A stretch of DNA of 64,000 nucleotides from Acetobacter fallax (GTDB taxonomy: Bacteria > Pseudomonadota > Alphaproteobacteria > Acetobacterales > Acetobacteraceae). The position numbers and the translations under genes were made by a program. This document shows positions 32,384-41,919 of the stretch, piece by piece. Numbering within the stretch: the stretch's first letter is position 1; every line of letters starts with the position of its first letter. Below the pieces are notes generated by a model. That model was not told the DNA's origin, searched no databases, and saw only the letters and a program-made list of their open reading frames with translations. Where the stretch lies: assembly GCF_011516735.1 (NCBI RefSeq), contig NZ_WOSX01000001.1, positions 310,001 to 374,000 of the forward strand. The letters run 5' to 3'.

Positions 32384-34210
32384 ATGTCACGCCCATACCC
32401 TTCTGAAGAGCCGGAATATTCCCCGGCCACACCCGGAATCGCCGCTACGGACAGCGCGTCCGCGCGGCTGCCTGCGTCGGAGCCCGGTTTCTCGCAGACC
32501 GATCCGTTTCCGCTCAATCTGGATGCTGTGCGGGCCTGCACGGGCTTTGGCCCTCAGGCGGGGCGAAGCATCGTTCTGATCGGGCTGATGGGGGCCGGAA
32601 AATCAACGATCGGGCGGCGGCTGGCGCAGAGGCTCGGGCTCGGCTTTGTCGATGCGGATGCGGAGATTGAACGGGCGGCGGGCTGTTCGATCAGCGATGT
32701 GTTCCGCATGTATGGCGAGAATGCTTTTCGCGATGGCGAACGGCGCGTCATCAGGCGGCTGCTTGACGGTCCTTCCCGCGTTCTCGCGACAGGCGGGGGA
32801 GCCTTCATGAACGCGGAAACGCGGGGGCTGATCCGGGAACGGGCGATTTCCGTCTGGCTGCGATGTCCGCTGGATATTCTGGTGAGACGGGTTTCCGGTC
32901 GCGGTCATCGCCCTCTGCTTAATAATACCCGGCCACGGGACGTGCTGGAGCGCCTGATGGTTGACCGGCATCCTGTTTATGCCGAGGCCGATATCATCGT
33001 ACAATGTGGAGATGACAACGTGGACAATTCCACCACCCGTGTGATTGAGGCGCTTGCGCTGAACCACCGGCCACGGCGGCTGCCGATTGCGCTCGACCGG
33101 ACATCTTATGACGTGGTCATCGGTGCGGGTCTTCTGGAACGGGCCGGCGCGCTTCTTGCTCCTGTTGTTCCGCAGAAGCGGGCTGTTGTCGTGACAGACT
33201 CGACAGTGGCCGGCCTTTATCTGGAACGGCTGCAGGAATCGCTGAATGATTCCGGGTTTCTGGTTCACTCTGTTGTTGTGCCGCCGGGCGAGAAATCGAA
33301 ATCCCTGGAAGAATTCAATCGTGTCACGGATGCGATTCTTGAGCAGGGCGTAGAGCGGCGCACGACCATTATTGCTCTCGGTGGCGGCATTGTCGGCGAT
33401 CTGGCGGGCTTTGTCGCGGCGACTGTGCTGCGGGGGCTGCCTTTTGTGCAGATACCGACGACGCTGCTTTCGCAGGTCGACTCCTCCGTTGGCGGCAAGA
33501 CGGGAATTAATACGCGCTGGGGCAAAAACCTCATTGGCGCCTTCCATCAGCCGGTGATGGTGCTTGCTGACATTTCGACGCTTGCGACGCTTCCTGTCCG
33601 CGAGATCAGGGCGGGGTACGCCGAGATTGTTAAGGCTGGCCTTCTTGGTGACGAGGCGCTTTTTGCGTGGTGCGAAATGCATGGCGCGGCGGTTCTTTCT
33701 CAGGAGCCGGAAGCTCTGGCTGAGGCTGTTGAGCAGGCCTGCGCCTTCAAGGCCGCGGTTGTGACGAAGGACGAGTTTGAGCAGAGTTCCGAGGGTGGAC
33801 GGGCTCTGCTGAATCTGGGCCACACCTTCGGGCACGCGCTGGAAGCGGAGATGGGATATGACGGCCGCCTTCTGCATGGAGAAGGTGTTTCAATCGGTCT
33901 CCGGCTGGCGTTTCTGCTCTCCGTCCGCCTTGGTTACTGCCCGCAGGCTGATCTGGATCGCGTCACCGCACATCTGGAGGCCTGCGGCATGCCTGCGCGG
34001 ATTTCCGATATCGGTGAAACCTTTTCCGCGGACGTTCTTCTCCGTCACATGACGCGCGACAAGAAAATGCGCGACGGAAAACTGACTTTTGTTCTCGTTC
34101 GCGGAATCGGCCAGGCTTTTACATGCCGGAATGTTCCGGAGGAGGCGGTTCGGGCTGTCCTTATGGAAGATGGATGTGCATCTGACGCGGTGCTGCCACC
34201 GAATAACTGA
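32384..34210 (+). CDS. Bifunctional shikimate kinase / 3-dehydroquinate synthase
   Basis: A 608-residue fusion of two non-consecutive shikimate-pathway enzymes. Residues 60-225 are shikimate kinase: P-loop GLMGAGKSTIGRRLA, substrate site DADAEIE, GGGAFMN and the lid RPLL. Residues 235-608 are AroB: GGGIVGDLAGFVAATVLRG, DSSVGGKTGIN, KNLIGAFHQP, and the zinc ligands in LGHTFGHALE and HGEGVSIG. Roughly 50 extra residues precede the kinase. AroK and AroB are usually separate adjacent genes, so the fusion is notable but both active sites look complete. Confidence 0.95.
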   Translation: MSRPYPSEEPEYSPATPGIAATDSASARLPASEPGFSQTDPFPLNLDAVRACTGFGPQAGRSIVLIGLMGAGKSTIGRRLAQRLGLGFVDADAEIERAAGCSISDVFRMYGENAFRDGERRVIRRLLDGPSRVLATGGGAFMNAETRGLIRERAISVWLRCPLDILVRRVSGRGHRPLLNNTRPRDVLERLMVDRHPVYAEADIIVQCGDDNVDNSTTRVIEALALNHRPRRLPIALDRTSYDVVIGAGLLERAGALLAPVVPQKRAVVVTDSTVAGLYLERLQESLNDSGFLVHSVVVPPGEKSKSLEEFNRVTDAILEQGVERRTTIIALGGGIVGDLAGFVAATVLRGLPFVQIPTTLLSQVDSSVGGKTGINTRWGKNLIGAFHQPVMVLADISTLATLPVREIRAGYAEIVKAGLLGDEALFAWCEMHGAAVLSQEPEALAEAVEQACAFKAAVVTKDEFEQSSEGGRALLNLGHTFGHALEAEMGYDGRLLHGEGVSIGLRLAFLLSVRLGYCPQADLDRVTAHLEACGMPARISDIGETFSADVLLRHMTRDKKMRDGKLTFVLVRGIGQAFTCRNVPEEAVRAVLMEDGCASDAVLPPNN

Positions 34211-34397
34211 AGAGCATCATGACCTGTGTCATTTTGCCACAAAAGAAACGGCGGCAAACAGCGTTAATTCAGCGGTAAACCTTACTTTCTGCCTATGGTC
34301 GGATAGTAGCCTCACGCTGAGTTTTATCAGGCAGCGAAATGAAGTGTTGCATATAAATCACTGTTATGACCTCTAATACCCGAAAGCATGACAGGAC

Positions 34398-34417
34398 GGG
34401 TTCCATTAACGGAACCC
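34398..34417 (+). promoter_or_regulatory. Hairpin in the long OmpA upstream region
   Basis: GGGTTCC-ATTAAC-GGAACCC forms a seven-base perfect stem. It lies in the AT-rich, 297-base gap between aroKB and the OmpA-like gene, about 90 bases before the OmpA start. It could be a 5' leader stem that stabilises the abundant OmpA mRNA, or an end for aroKB transcripts (no T-run). Confidence 0.4.
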
Positions 34418-34507
34418 CTCGCTTTATAGGGCTTTTAGACATCTTGCAGGGGCTGAATTGCCGATGGTAGGTGTCGGCCCCGACAGATGAAGAATGAGGA
34501 CGAAAAA

Positions 34508-35641
34508 ATGCGTCTCCGCACGGCGTTACTCGCTACAACCCTGATGGCAGCGGCCCCGGTGGCCGCATCCGCCACCACAATCACCGGTCCGTATGTCGAC
34601 ATCGGCGGTGGCTATGATCTGACCCAGAGCCAGCATGCACATTTCGCCGGCGATGCCGGTGGAGAAGGCGGCGGTTCTTCGACATATCGCCACAAAGACG
34701 GCTTCACGGGCTTTGGCTCCTTCGGCTGGGGCTTCGGCAACGGTCTGCGTGCGGAAGTTGAGGGTGTTTATAACTACTCCCAGATCAACCATGCCCGTAA
34801 CGGCGCCGCGAATTCGACCCGCGGCAGCGATCAGTCCTACGGCGGCCTGGTCAACGTTCTGTATGACATTGACCTGAAGCAGTTCGGGATCGACGCGCCT
34901 GTGACACCGTTTGTCGGTGTTGGTGCCGGTTATCTCTGGCAGCATTACAACCCGACAACATCGATGTACCAGAACGGTGGTTCGACCCGCCTTGGTGGCA
35001 CGAACGGCGGATTTGCCTATCAGGGCATCGTCGGTGCCGCTTATGACATTCCGAATGTTCCTGGCCTTCAGGTCACGACGGAATATCGTATGATCGGTCA
35101 GCCTGGCTCGTTCGTCGATGGCTCCTACAGCGGCACGTCGATCAGCGCTCCGAGCGGTCATCGTTCCACGGGTAACGTGAACTTCGACCACCGCTTCAAC
35201 CACCAGTTCATTCTGGGCCTGCGTTATGCGTTCGATACGGCTCCGCCGCCGCCGCCGCCAGCTCCGATTGCTCCGCCGCCGGTTGTGACTCCTGCCCGTA
35301 CGTATCTGGTGTTCTTCGACTGGGATAAGTCGAACCTGACCGCACGTGCACGTCAGATCGTGGCTGAGGCAGCTCAGGCTTCCACGCACGTTCAGACGAC
35401 CCGCATTGAAGTTAACGGCTACACCGATAACTCGTCGGCTCGTGGCGGCGCTTCCGGTGCGAAGTACAACATGGGTCTGTCCATCCGTCGCGCTGACAGC
35501 GTGAAGGCTGAACTGGTTCGTGATGGCGTTCCTGCCAGCGCGATCGACATCCATGGTTATGGTGAGCAGCATCCGCTGGTTCCGACGGGTCCGAACACCC
35601 GCGAGCCGCAGAACCGCCGCGTCGAGATCATCCTGCACTGA
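34508..35641 (+). CDS. OmpA-family outer membrane protein
   Basis: A 377-residue protein. ATG 34508 is chosen over an earlier ATG (34487) because GAGG lies nine bases upstream and a signal peptide follows directly (MRLRTALLATTLMAAAPVAASA). Residues 25-250 form an eight-strand beta-barrel pattern (TGPYVDIGGGY, FVGVGAGYLW, FILGLRYAF). After a PPPPPPAPIAPPP linker comes the peptidoglycan-binding OmpA domain (YLVFFDWDKSNLT, VNGYTDNSS, GYGEQHPL, NRRVEIILH). Likely a major envelope protein; a strong terminator follows. Confidence 0.93.
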   Translation: MRLRTALLATTLMAAAPVAASATTITGPYVDIGGGYDLTQSQHAHFAGDAGGEGGGSSTYRHKDGFTGFGSFGWGFGNGLRAEVEGVYNYSQINHARNGAANSTRGSDQSYGGLVNVLYDIDLKQFGIDAPVTPFVGVGAGYLWQHYNPTTSMYQNGGSTRLGGTNGGFAYQGIVGAAYDIPNVPGLQVTTEYRMIGQPGSFVDGSYSGTSISAPSGHRSTGNVNFDHRFNHQFILGLRYAFDTAPPPPPPAPIAPPPVVTPARTYLVFFDWDKSNLTARARQIVAEAAQASTHVQTTRIEVNGYTDNSSARGGASGAKYNMGLSIRRADSVKAELVRDGVPASAIDIHGYGEQHPLVPTGPNTREPQNRRVEIILH

Positions 35642-35674
35642 TCCCGTTTTCGGTATCTTTCAGGATCATCAGAG

Positions 35675-35703
35675 AAAAGGGCGCCATTCCGGCGCCCTTT
35701 TTT
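35675..35703 (+). terminator. Intrinsic terminator of the OmpA gene
   Basis: AAAAGGGCGCC-ATTCC-GGCGCCC followed by six or more T residues, 34 bases after the stop. Strong stem and T-run. Confidence 0.92.
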
Positions 35704-35757
35704 CATTCTGGTCTTCTGATCCGGCCATAACTTCCAGGAAGAGCCAGCGTCTTCGCC

Positions 35758-36315
35758 ATGTCAGATGCTTCTCACGTGTCCATGTCTGCTTCAGACAGCA
35801 ACGCTGGCGGACGCTCCGCCTCGTTCAGACGGTTTCTTAAATTCGGTATTGTCGGCAGCGCCGGTTATCTCTGGGATACCGGAACGGTGTATGCATTGCT
35901 GCCTGTTCTCGGACTGGGCACAGCGACACTGGTTGCGTATTTTGTCGCCGCGACGCTCAACTGGGTGGCGAACCGGTTCTGGACCTTTGGTGATGCGGGC
36001 CGGCACGAGCATCCGGTTCTGCAATGGCTGAGATTTCTCACAGCAAACAGTCTCGGGTTTTTCCTGAATCGCGGCACTGTTTACGCACTTTTCTATTTTG
36101 AGCCATTCTGTCGCGACTATCCTTTTATAGCGCTTGCTGCTGGTTCTTTTGCCGGAATGTTCGCTAATTTTGCTCTGAGCAACCGTCTGGTCTTCCGTGA
36201 GCGGCCTCCTGTTTCAGCGCTCGATCTGGCGGAAATTGCGACGGGCGCAGTTGATCCCGAGCTTCCCGAAGCGGATGAAGCCGTGCCGGCCAGCCCGGAT
36301 GCGAGGCTCCGCTGA
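35758..36315 (+). CDS. GtrA-like membrane protein
   Basis: A 185-residue protein with four hydrophobic helices (about residues 24-150) in the GtrA/DPMS fold: FLKFGIVGSAGYLWDTGTVY, FVAATLNWVANRFWTF, FANFALSNRLVF. GtrA-like proteins help move lipid-linked sugars across the membrane or otherwise serve glycosylation. The C-terminal tail is acidic and soluble. A bactoprenol-glucose or decaprenyl-linked sugar role is possible; no glycosyltransferase lies next to it. Confidence 0.82.
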   Translation: MSDASHVSMSASDSNAGGRSASFRRFLKFGIVGSAGYLWDTGTVYALLPVLGLGTATLVAYFVAATLNWVANRFWTFGDAGRHEHPVLQWLRFLTANSLGFFLNRGTVYALFYFEPFCRDYPFIALAAGSFAGMFANFALSNRLVFRERPPVSALDLAEIATGAVDPELPEADEAVPASPDARLR

Positions 36316-36433
36316 CACTTTCGGGACTGTTCCGACTGCGCTACAGTTCAGACATCAACATCGTCTTTTCTTTCTGGTCGCCTGAGATCCTTTCCGGGAC
36401 CATGCAACCGCTATCAGGACCCCTCCCCGCGCC

Positions 36434-39088
36434 ATGTCATCAACAAACGAAATCCGCGCTGCCTTCCTCGAATACTTTGCGTCTCATGGACACCAGATCG
36501 TGCCCTCTTCGTCGCTGGTGCCGCGGAACGATCCGACATTGCTGTTCACCAATGCCGGCATGGTTCAGTTCAAGAATGTTTTTACGGGGCAGGAAACGCG
36601 TCCGTATTCGCGGGCAACGACCGCGCAGAAAGTTGTGCGTGCCGGTGGCAAGCACAATGACCTCGACAATGTCGGCTACACGGCGCGCCATCATACGTTT
36701 TTTGAAATGATGGGGAATTTTTCTTTTGGTGATTATTTCAAGCCGCTTGCGATAGAGCTCGCCTGGAAGCTGGTGACGGGTGATTTCGGGCTGCCGAAAG
36801 ACAGGCTGCTCGTCACGGTGTTTTCCGAGGATGAAGAAGCAGCCTCTCTGTGGAAGAGCATTGCCGGACTGACGGATGACCGCATCATTCGCATTCCGAC
36901 GTCTGACAACTTCTGGCGGATGGGCGATGTCGGTCCCTGCGGTCCGTGCTCGGAGATTTTCTACGATCATGGGCCGGATGTTCCGGGTGGGCCGCCGGGC
37001 TCTCCGGATGAAGATGGCGACCGGTTTGTCGAGATCTGGAATCTCGTTTTCATGCAGTTTTTCGAGGATCCGCCGGGCGTGCGTTCGCCGCTGCCGCGTC
37101 CTTCGATCGATACCGGGCTGGGACTGGAGCGTTTTGCCGCGATCCTTCAGGGCAAGCGCGACAATTACGACACGGATACGTTCCGCGCTCTGATTATGGC
37201 GTCGGCTGAGGTGACGTCACAGGCTCCGGACGGTCCGTTCAAAGCAAGCCACCGGATTATTGCGGATCATCTGCGCTCCACGGCGTTTCTGATTGCCGAT
37301 GGTGTGCTGCCGTCGAAGGACGGACGCGGGTATGTGCTGCGGCGCATCATGCGGCGGGCGATGCGTCATCTGCACATGATGGGGACGACGGAACCGGTGT
37401 TTTACAAGCTGCTGCCGGCTCTGATTCAGCAGATGGGCGCGGCTTATCCTGAGCTTGGTCAGGCGGCGCCTCTGATTCGCGAGACGATGCGTGGTGAAGA
37501 GGAGCGTTTCAAGGTGATGCTTGGACGCGGTCTCTCGCTGCTGGCGGAGGAGACGGAGCAACTCCCTGCCGGCGGGGCTCTTCCGGGAGATGTGGCGTTT
37601 AAACTGTATGACACATTCGGGTTTCCGCTCGACCTGACGCAGGATGCGCTGCGTGGCAGCGGCTACACGGTCGATGTTGACGGGTTTGATGCGTCGATGA
37701 AGGTTCAGCGCGATCGTGCGCGCGCGGCCTGGACGGGATCGGGCGATGCAGCCGTTGAGACGGTGTGGTTCGAGGCGCGGGACCGGTTCGGGGCGACGGA
37801 GTTTCTTGGTTACGGCACTGAGGACGTGGAGGCGGAAGTTCAGTTTATCGTTTCCGGCAATGCGAGTGTGACGGAGGCGGGTATCGGCACTGAGGTGGCG
37901 ATTCTGCTGAATCAGACGCCGTTCTATGGCGAAAGCGGCGGCCAGGTTGGCGATACGGGTGAGATCACAGCGCCGGGCGTTCGGGTTGCTGTGTCGGACA
38001 CGCAGAAGAAGCTGGGCGATCTGCTGGTTCACTATGGCACCGTGACGGAAGGCACGCTGAAGACCGGCATGGCGGTTCATGCGGTGGTCGATCATCGGCG
38101 GCGTTCGGCGATCAGGGCGCATCATTCCGCGACGCATCTGCTGCATGAGGCGCTTCGCCGCAGGCTGGGTGAGCATGTGATGCAGAAGGGCAGTCTGAAC
38201 GCGCCGGACCGGCTGCGTTTTGACGTCAGTCAGCCGCGTCCGATCACGCGGGAGGAGCTTGATGAGATCGAGGCTGAGGTGAATGCGCGTATCCGGGCCA
38301 ACACGCCGGTGATGACGCGGATCATGACGCCTGAAGATGCTTCGGCTGAGGGTGCGATGGCGCTGTTCGGTGAGAAATACGGCGACGAAGTGCGCGTGGT
38401 GTCGATGGGCGGCGCGGACGAGGCGACCGGGAAGCCGGGCTGGTCGGTTGAGCTTTGTGGCGGCACGCATGTTGGTCGCACGGGCGATATCGGGCTGTTC
38501 CGGATTTCCTCGGAAAGCGGTGTTTCGGCAGGTGTCCGGCGTATTGAGGCTGTGGCCGGTGAAGCGGCGGAGGCGGTTGCGATCGCTAACGAGCAGCGGC
38601 TGGTGCAGATGGCGGCGATGATGAAAGTCACGATTGCCGAGGCGCCGGAGCGGCTGGCGACGTTACTGGAAGAACGTCGGGCGATGGAAAAGCGGATTTC
38701 CGATCTGCAGCGCAAGCTGGCTATGGGCGGGGCGGACGAGACGTCGGTTGAGACCATTGCGGGCGTTCCGTTTGCGGGGCGGAATGTGGGGGATACGTCG
38801 CCACGTGAGCTGAAGGGACTTGCTGAGACGATTGGCAGGCAGATTGGCGTGGGTGTGGTTGCGCTGGTGTCGACGGCGGATGGCAAGGGCAGCGTGGTGG
38901 TTTCGGTGAATCCGGAACTGCCTGAGGCGTTTGATGCCGTGACTCTTGTGCGGGCGGCCAGTGCGGCTCTTGGCGGCAAGGGTGGCGGTGGCCGGCGTGA
39001 CATGGCGCAGGCTGGCGGGCCGGATATCGCGGCGGCGGATGCGGCGCTTGAGGCTGTGCGGGCGGGGATTGTCGCGGCGCGGGGGTGA
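36434..39088 (+). CDS. alaS: Alanyl-tRNA synthetase
   Basis: An 884-residue class II synthetase of normal length. The aminoacylation core starts at [15 protein letters not shown] and has [13 protein letters not shown], then [18 protein letters not shown]. The editing domain carries the zinc-type motif [12 protein letters not shown] and CGGTH. The C-terminal part ([16 protein letters not shown]) is the usual DHHA1/C-Ala end. It charges tRNA-Ala and clears mischarged Ser and Gly. Family A repeats follow the stop. Confidence 0.97.
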   Translation: MSSTNEIRAAFLEYFASHGHQIVPSSSLVPRNDPTLLFTNAGMVQFKNVFTGQETRPYSRATTAQKVVRAGGKHNDLDNVGYTARHHTFFEMMGNFSFGDYFKPLAIELAWKLVTGDFGLPKDRLLVTVFSEDEEAASLWKSIAGLTDDRIIRIPTSDNFWRMGDVGPCGPCSEIFYDHGPDVPGGPPGSPDEDGDRFVEIWNLVFMQFFEDPPGVRSPLPRPSIDTGLGLERFAAILQGKRDNYDTDTFRALIMASAEVTSQAPDGPFKASHRIIADHLRSTAFLIADGVLPSKDGRGYVLRRIMRRAMRHLHMMGTTEPVFYKLLPALIQQMGAAYPELGQAAPLIRETMRGEEERFKVMLGRGLSLLAEETEQLPAGGALPGDVAFKLYDTFGFPLDLTQDALRGSGYTVDVDGFDASMKVQRDRARAAWTGSGDAAVETVWFEARDRFGATEFLGYGTEDVEAEVQFIVSGNASVTEAGIGTEVAILLNQTPFYGESGGQVGDTGEITAPGVRVAVSDTQKKLGDLLVHYGTVTEGTLKTGMAVHAVVDHRRRSAIRAHHSATHLLHEALRRRLGEHVMQKGSLNAPDRLRFDVSQPRPITREELDEIEAEVNARIRANTPVMTRIMTPEDASAEGAMALFGEKYGDEVRVVSMGGADEATGKPGWSVELCGGTHVGRTGDIGLFRISSESGVSAGVRRIEAVAGEAAEAVAIANEQRLVQMAAMMKVTIAEAPERLATLLEERRAMEKRISDLQRKLAMGGADETSVETIAGVPFAGRNVGDTSPRELKGLAETIGRQIGVGVVALVSTADGKGSVVVSVNPELPEAFDAVTLVRAASAALGGKGGGGRRDMAQAGGPDIAAADAALEAVRAGIVAARG

Positions 39089-39117
39089 GACTGGCCGCGT
39101 TATCCGTGCTGGTATTT

Positions 39118-39506
39118 TCTCAGGGCTTTGCCCTGGAACCCGTCAAAGGTCTCAGACCTTTGGGAAGGCTCTGTTGTCGTTAGGTGTTGATCTGTGATTT
39201 TTCAAAGGGTTGTCAGAATCCGGGCTCTGCCCGAACCCGGCAGGGACCGTCACGCGAAGGCGTGCTGCGCACGACGGCCCCTGCACCCCGGTTAATTAAT
39301 AATAAAATGGTTTCCAAAGGTCTGTGACCTTTGGTGGGTTCCAGGGCAAAGCCCTGGGAAGAAGCCAACACTTCATGACAACAGAGCCTCTGGAAACTGG
39401 CTTGTTTAAATAAAATGGGGCGTGAAGGGGTCTGCGATCCCTTCCGGGTTCTGGCAGAGCTGACGCTAACACAGCTTTTTAACAGGTTTCAGGGCAAAGC
39501 CCTGAG
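39118..39506. repeat. Family A palindrome-mosaic repeat, locus 4 (most complete)
   Basis: This fills the 420-base gap between the convergent alaS and amidohydrolase genes. In order: CAGGGCTTTGCCCTG, CAAAGGTCTCAGACCTTTG, the TTTTTCAAAGGGTT link, CCGGGCTCTGCCCG, CAGGGACC...GGCCCCTG, CCAAAGGTCTGTGACCTTTGG (written here as its arms CCAAAGGTC/GACCTTTGG), CAGGGCAAAGCCCTG, and a last CAGGGCAAAGCCCTG ending three bases before the amidohydrolase stop codon. The outer modules are inverted with respect to each other. Confidence 0.88.
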
Positions 39507-39508
39507 GC

Positions 39509-40882
39509 TCAGCCCGCGAGAAGAGTGCTGGCGAGGCAGTTATGCGTCTCGATCAGGCGGTGTTCGCTGGTGCTCAGCAATTCACCGTCACGCACGATCG
39601 TACGCCCGTTGACCATTGTAAGGGCGGCGCGGCCGGGTGTGCAGAACACGAGGGCGGCGACGGGGTCGGACCGGGCGCCGGTGTAATCGAGGCCACGCAT
39701 GTCGAAGGCGACGAGATCGGCGGCCATGTTGGGGGCGAGGAAGCCGATATCATCGCGGCCCAGGGTGGCGGCTCCGCCACGGGTTGCGAGGGCAAGGATG
39801 TCACGGGCCGTCATGAAGCGGCGAGCCTGCTGATCGGGCTCGAAAGAGGTGCGGACGCGGGCCAGCAGCATGGCCTGGCGGGCTTCGGCGAGCATATGGC
39901 TGCTATCGTTTGAAGCGGAACCGTCGACGCCGAGGCCGACGCGGATGCCGGCGGTCTGCATGGTTGTGACCGGGGCGATGCCGGAGCCGAGGCGCATGTT
40001 CGAGCAGGGGCAGTGTGCGACGCCGGTGCAGGTTGCGCCGAAGCGGGCGATCCCGGCGGGATCGAGTTTGACGCAGTGGGCGTGCCAGACATCGGGGCCG
40101 ACCCAGCCGAGGTCTTCGGCGTATTCCGCCGGAGTGCGGCCAAAGACTTCACGGCTGTAATCGACGTCGCTGTCGTTTTCGGCGAGATGCGTGTGCAGGG
40201 TTGTCCCGGTGGCGCGGGCGAGTTTTGCGGCTTCCTTCATCAGATCCGTGCTGACGGAGAACGGGGAACACGGGGCGACGACGACGCGGCGCATGGCATA
40301 GCGGGATGGGTCGTGCCAGCGTTCGATTTTCTGCTGAGTGTCGCGGAGGATGGTTGCTTCGTCCTCGACGAGGCTGTCGGGAGGCAGGCCGCCTTTGCTT
40401 TCGCCAACGCTCATGGAGCCACGGGCAGCGTGGAAACGCATGCCCATTGTGGTCGCGGCCTCGATCTGGTCGTCGAGGGTGGCGCCGTTGGGGAAGAGGT
40501 AGAGATGGTCGCTTGTGGTGGTGCAGCCGGACAGGAGGAGTTCGGCCATGGCTGTCCGGGTGGACACCTGGATCATCTCGGGGGTCAGGCGCGCCCAGAT
40601 CGGGTAGAGCGCTTTCAGCCAGCCGAACAGTGAGGCATCCTGGGCTGCCGGGATTACCCGTGTCAGCGTCTGGAACATGTGGTGATGGGTGTTGACTAGG
40701 CCGGGCAGGAGCACATGACCCGCGAGGTCGATGCTCTCGTCGAACGCCCCCGGATCGTCGTGGCTTTCACCGAGAGCGTCAATGCGGTTGCCGGTGACAC
40801 GGACCCATCCGCCGGCAATCTCGCGCCGTGCATCGTCCATGGTGACGATGTGAGCGTTTCTGAGCAGCACGGTCACCGGCAT
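39509..40882 (-). CDS. Amidohydrolase, 8-oxoguanine deaminase-like
   Basis: A 457-residue metal-dependent deaminase of the amidohydrolase superfamily. Metal ligands are visible: HHH in LVNTHHHMFQTL (about 64-67), His in LHTHLAEN, His in WHAHCVKL, and Asp in GLGVDGSASND. The whole pattern (SGCTTTSDHLYLFP, HCPCSNMRLGSGIAP) matches the 8-oxoguanine/hydroxyatrazine deaminase branch. It likely turns an oxidised purine or related heterocycle into the oxo form. AGGA lies six bases before the ATG. Isolated gene. Confidence 0.85.
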   Translation of the reverse strand: MPVTVLLRNAHIVTMDDARREIAGGWVRVTGNRIDALGESHDDPGAFDESIDLAGHVLLPGLVNTHHHMFQTLTRVIPAAQDASLFGWLKALYPIWARLTPEMIQVSTRTAMAELLLSGCTTTSDHLYLFPNGATLDDQIEAATTMGMRFHAARGSMSVGESKGGLPPDSLVEDEATILRDTQQKIERWHDPSRYAMRRVVVAPCSPFSVSTDLMKEAAKLARATGTTLHTHLAENDSDVDYSREVFGRTPAEYAEDLGWVGPDVWHAHCVKLDPAGIARFGATCTGVAHCPCSNMRLGSGIAPVTTMQTAGIRVGLGVDGSASNDSSHMLAEARQAMLLARVRTSFEPDQQARRFMTARDILALATRGGAATLGRDDIGFLAPNMAADLVAFDMRGLDYTGARSDPVAALVFCTPGRAALTMVNGRTIVRDGELLSTSEHRLIETHNCLASTLLAG

Positions 40883-40969
40883 CGTTCGTCCTTCAGGTTT
40901 CAGGCGCGACAGTCTGGCGTGACAGGATGGAAGCCGCCATCCTGTCGGCAGGGTCAGAAAGCCGCCGGA

Positions 40970-41740
40970 TTAACGCAATGGCGCGAGAGGTTTCGCGGCA
41001 ACGGACTGTGTGCTCTTTGCGAAGGATGACGCTGCCGGAGCGACCTGTGGGAACACGGGAGAAAGCAGCGACTGGGTGAAATACAGCACACCGTTTGACT
41101 GCGGGATGCCTGTGACCCACAGCCTGTTTACCGCGCCCGCGCCGTTGCTGAGAATCAGCTGTCCCGAGGCCGGGTCCGGTGAGACCGTGAGGATCGCGCC
41201 TGACAGGGTATGCAGGCCGATCGCATGGGTTGGCTGTCTGGCGATCGCTTTTCTGAGCGCATCGACGGACCATCTTCCGGGGACGATTGTGTAACCCAGC
41301 AGCGACTTCAGGGCGGGGGCGTTCGCTGGCTGCAGGATGCCGCCGGAGAACTGAGCTTCATAGCGCTGGAGCGGGCCGTTTGCGATGGCGAAGACCGTAT
41401 AGGGCCCACCCTGCTCAAGGATATTGAACAGGCCGACTGACTGGAGCGCGCGCGTGTAGTTCGCGAGTTCAATCGCCGATCTCAGCGACTCAGCAATCGG
41501 CCGGTCACAGTAAACCGGCGTTTCCGGGTCCGGGTAGGCGATGGCGCTGTCAGGCCCTTCTTTTGCGTCACGGGGCACGTAATTTCGTGTACCGGACACG
41601 GTTGGCGCCATGAACGAACAGACACTTCCATCCTGTGCGTGGGCATCCTGTCGTGCCCCGCTCTGGCAGCCTCCGAGCGACAGAGCCACCAGTGCTGAGG
41701 CCCCAGCCATACCGTATCGCCCTGCCAAACCTGGCCGCAT
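40970..41740 (-). CDS. Fasciclin-domain lipoprotein
   Basis: A 256-residue protein. ATG 41740 has GGAG eight bases upstream; a TTG four codons earlier is an alternative. The lipobox is LSLGGCQSG near residue 25, so it should be a lipoprotein. After a 60-residue linker comes one FAS1 fold (NYTRALQSVGLFNILEQGG, YTVFAIANGPLQRY, LKSLLGYTIVPGRWS, NGVLYFTQSLLSP). FAS1 domains mediate adhesion at surfaces. The next lipoprotein gene lies 179 bases upstream on the same strand. Confidence 0.82.
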   Translation of the reverse strand: MRPGLAGRYGMAGASALVALSLGGCQSGARQDAHAQDGSVCSFMAPTVSGTRNYVPRDAKEGPDSAIAYPDPETPVYCDRPIAESLRSAIELANYTRALQSVGLFNILEQGGPYTVFAIANGPLQRYEAQFSGGILQPANAPALKSLLGYTIVPGRWSVDALRKAIARQPTHAIGLHTLSGAILTVSPDPASGQLILSNGAGAVNRLWVTGIPQSNGVLYFTQSLLSPVFPQVAPAASSFAKSTQSVAAKPLAPLR

Positions 41741-41919
41741 TCCAGTCTCCAATCCCGAGTTTCAGCGTCCGCGCCGGACATGATGACGGACCGCGCCGAC
41801 AAGTCTATGCCGCCCGGGTTTCACATCCGTAAATCCACAACCGGCTCGCGCCGCTTATCGGCTCCCGCGCGCTGTCACAACCCCCGGTGTTCGGAGAACC
41901 GTTACCGGATAAGCGGATA

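Noticed and set aside
34526-35638. 370-codon minus-strand frame opposite the OmpA gene
   Set aside because: Antisense open frame caused by the GC-rich codon pattern; it has no recognisable domain, and the OmpA reading is clear with a terminator behind it.
37217-38470. 417-codon minus-strand frame inside alaS
   Set aside because: Entirely contained in an unambiguous alanyl-tRNA synthetase gene; composition rich in Arg/His/Gln is typical of antisense frames.
39118-39506. CRISPR array suspected from the recurring 20-30-base units
   Set aside because: Units are different palindromes, not direct repeats with regular spacers, and no cas gene is near.
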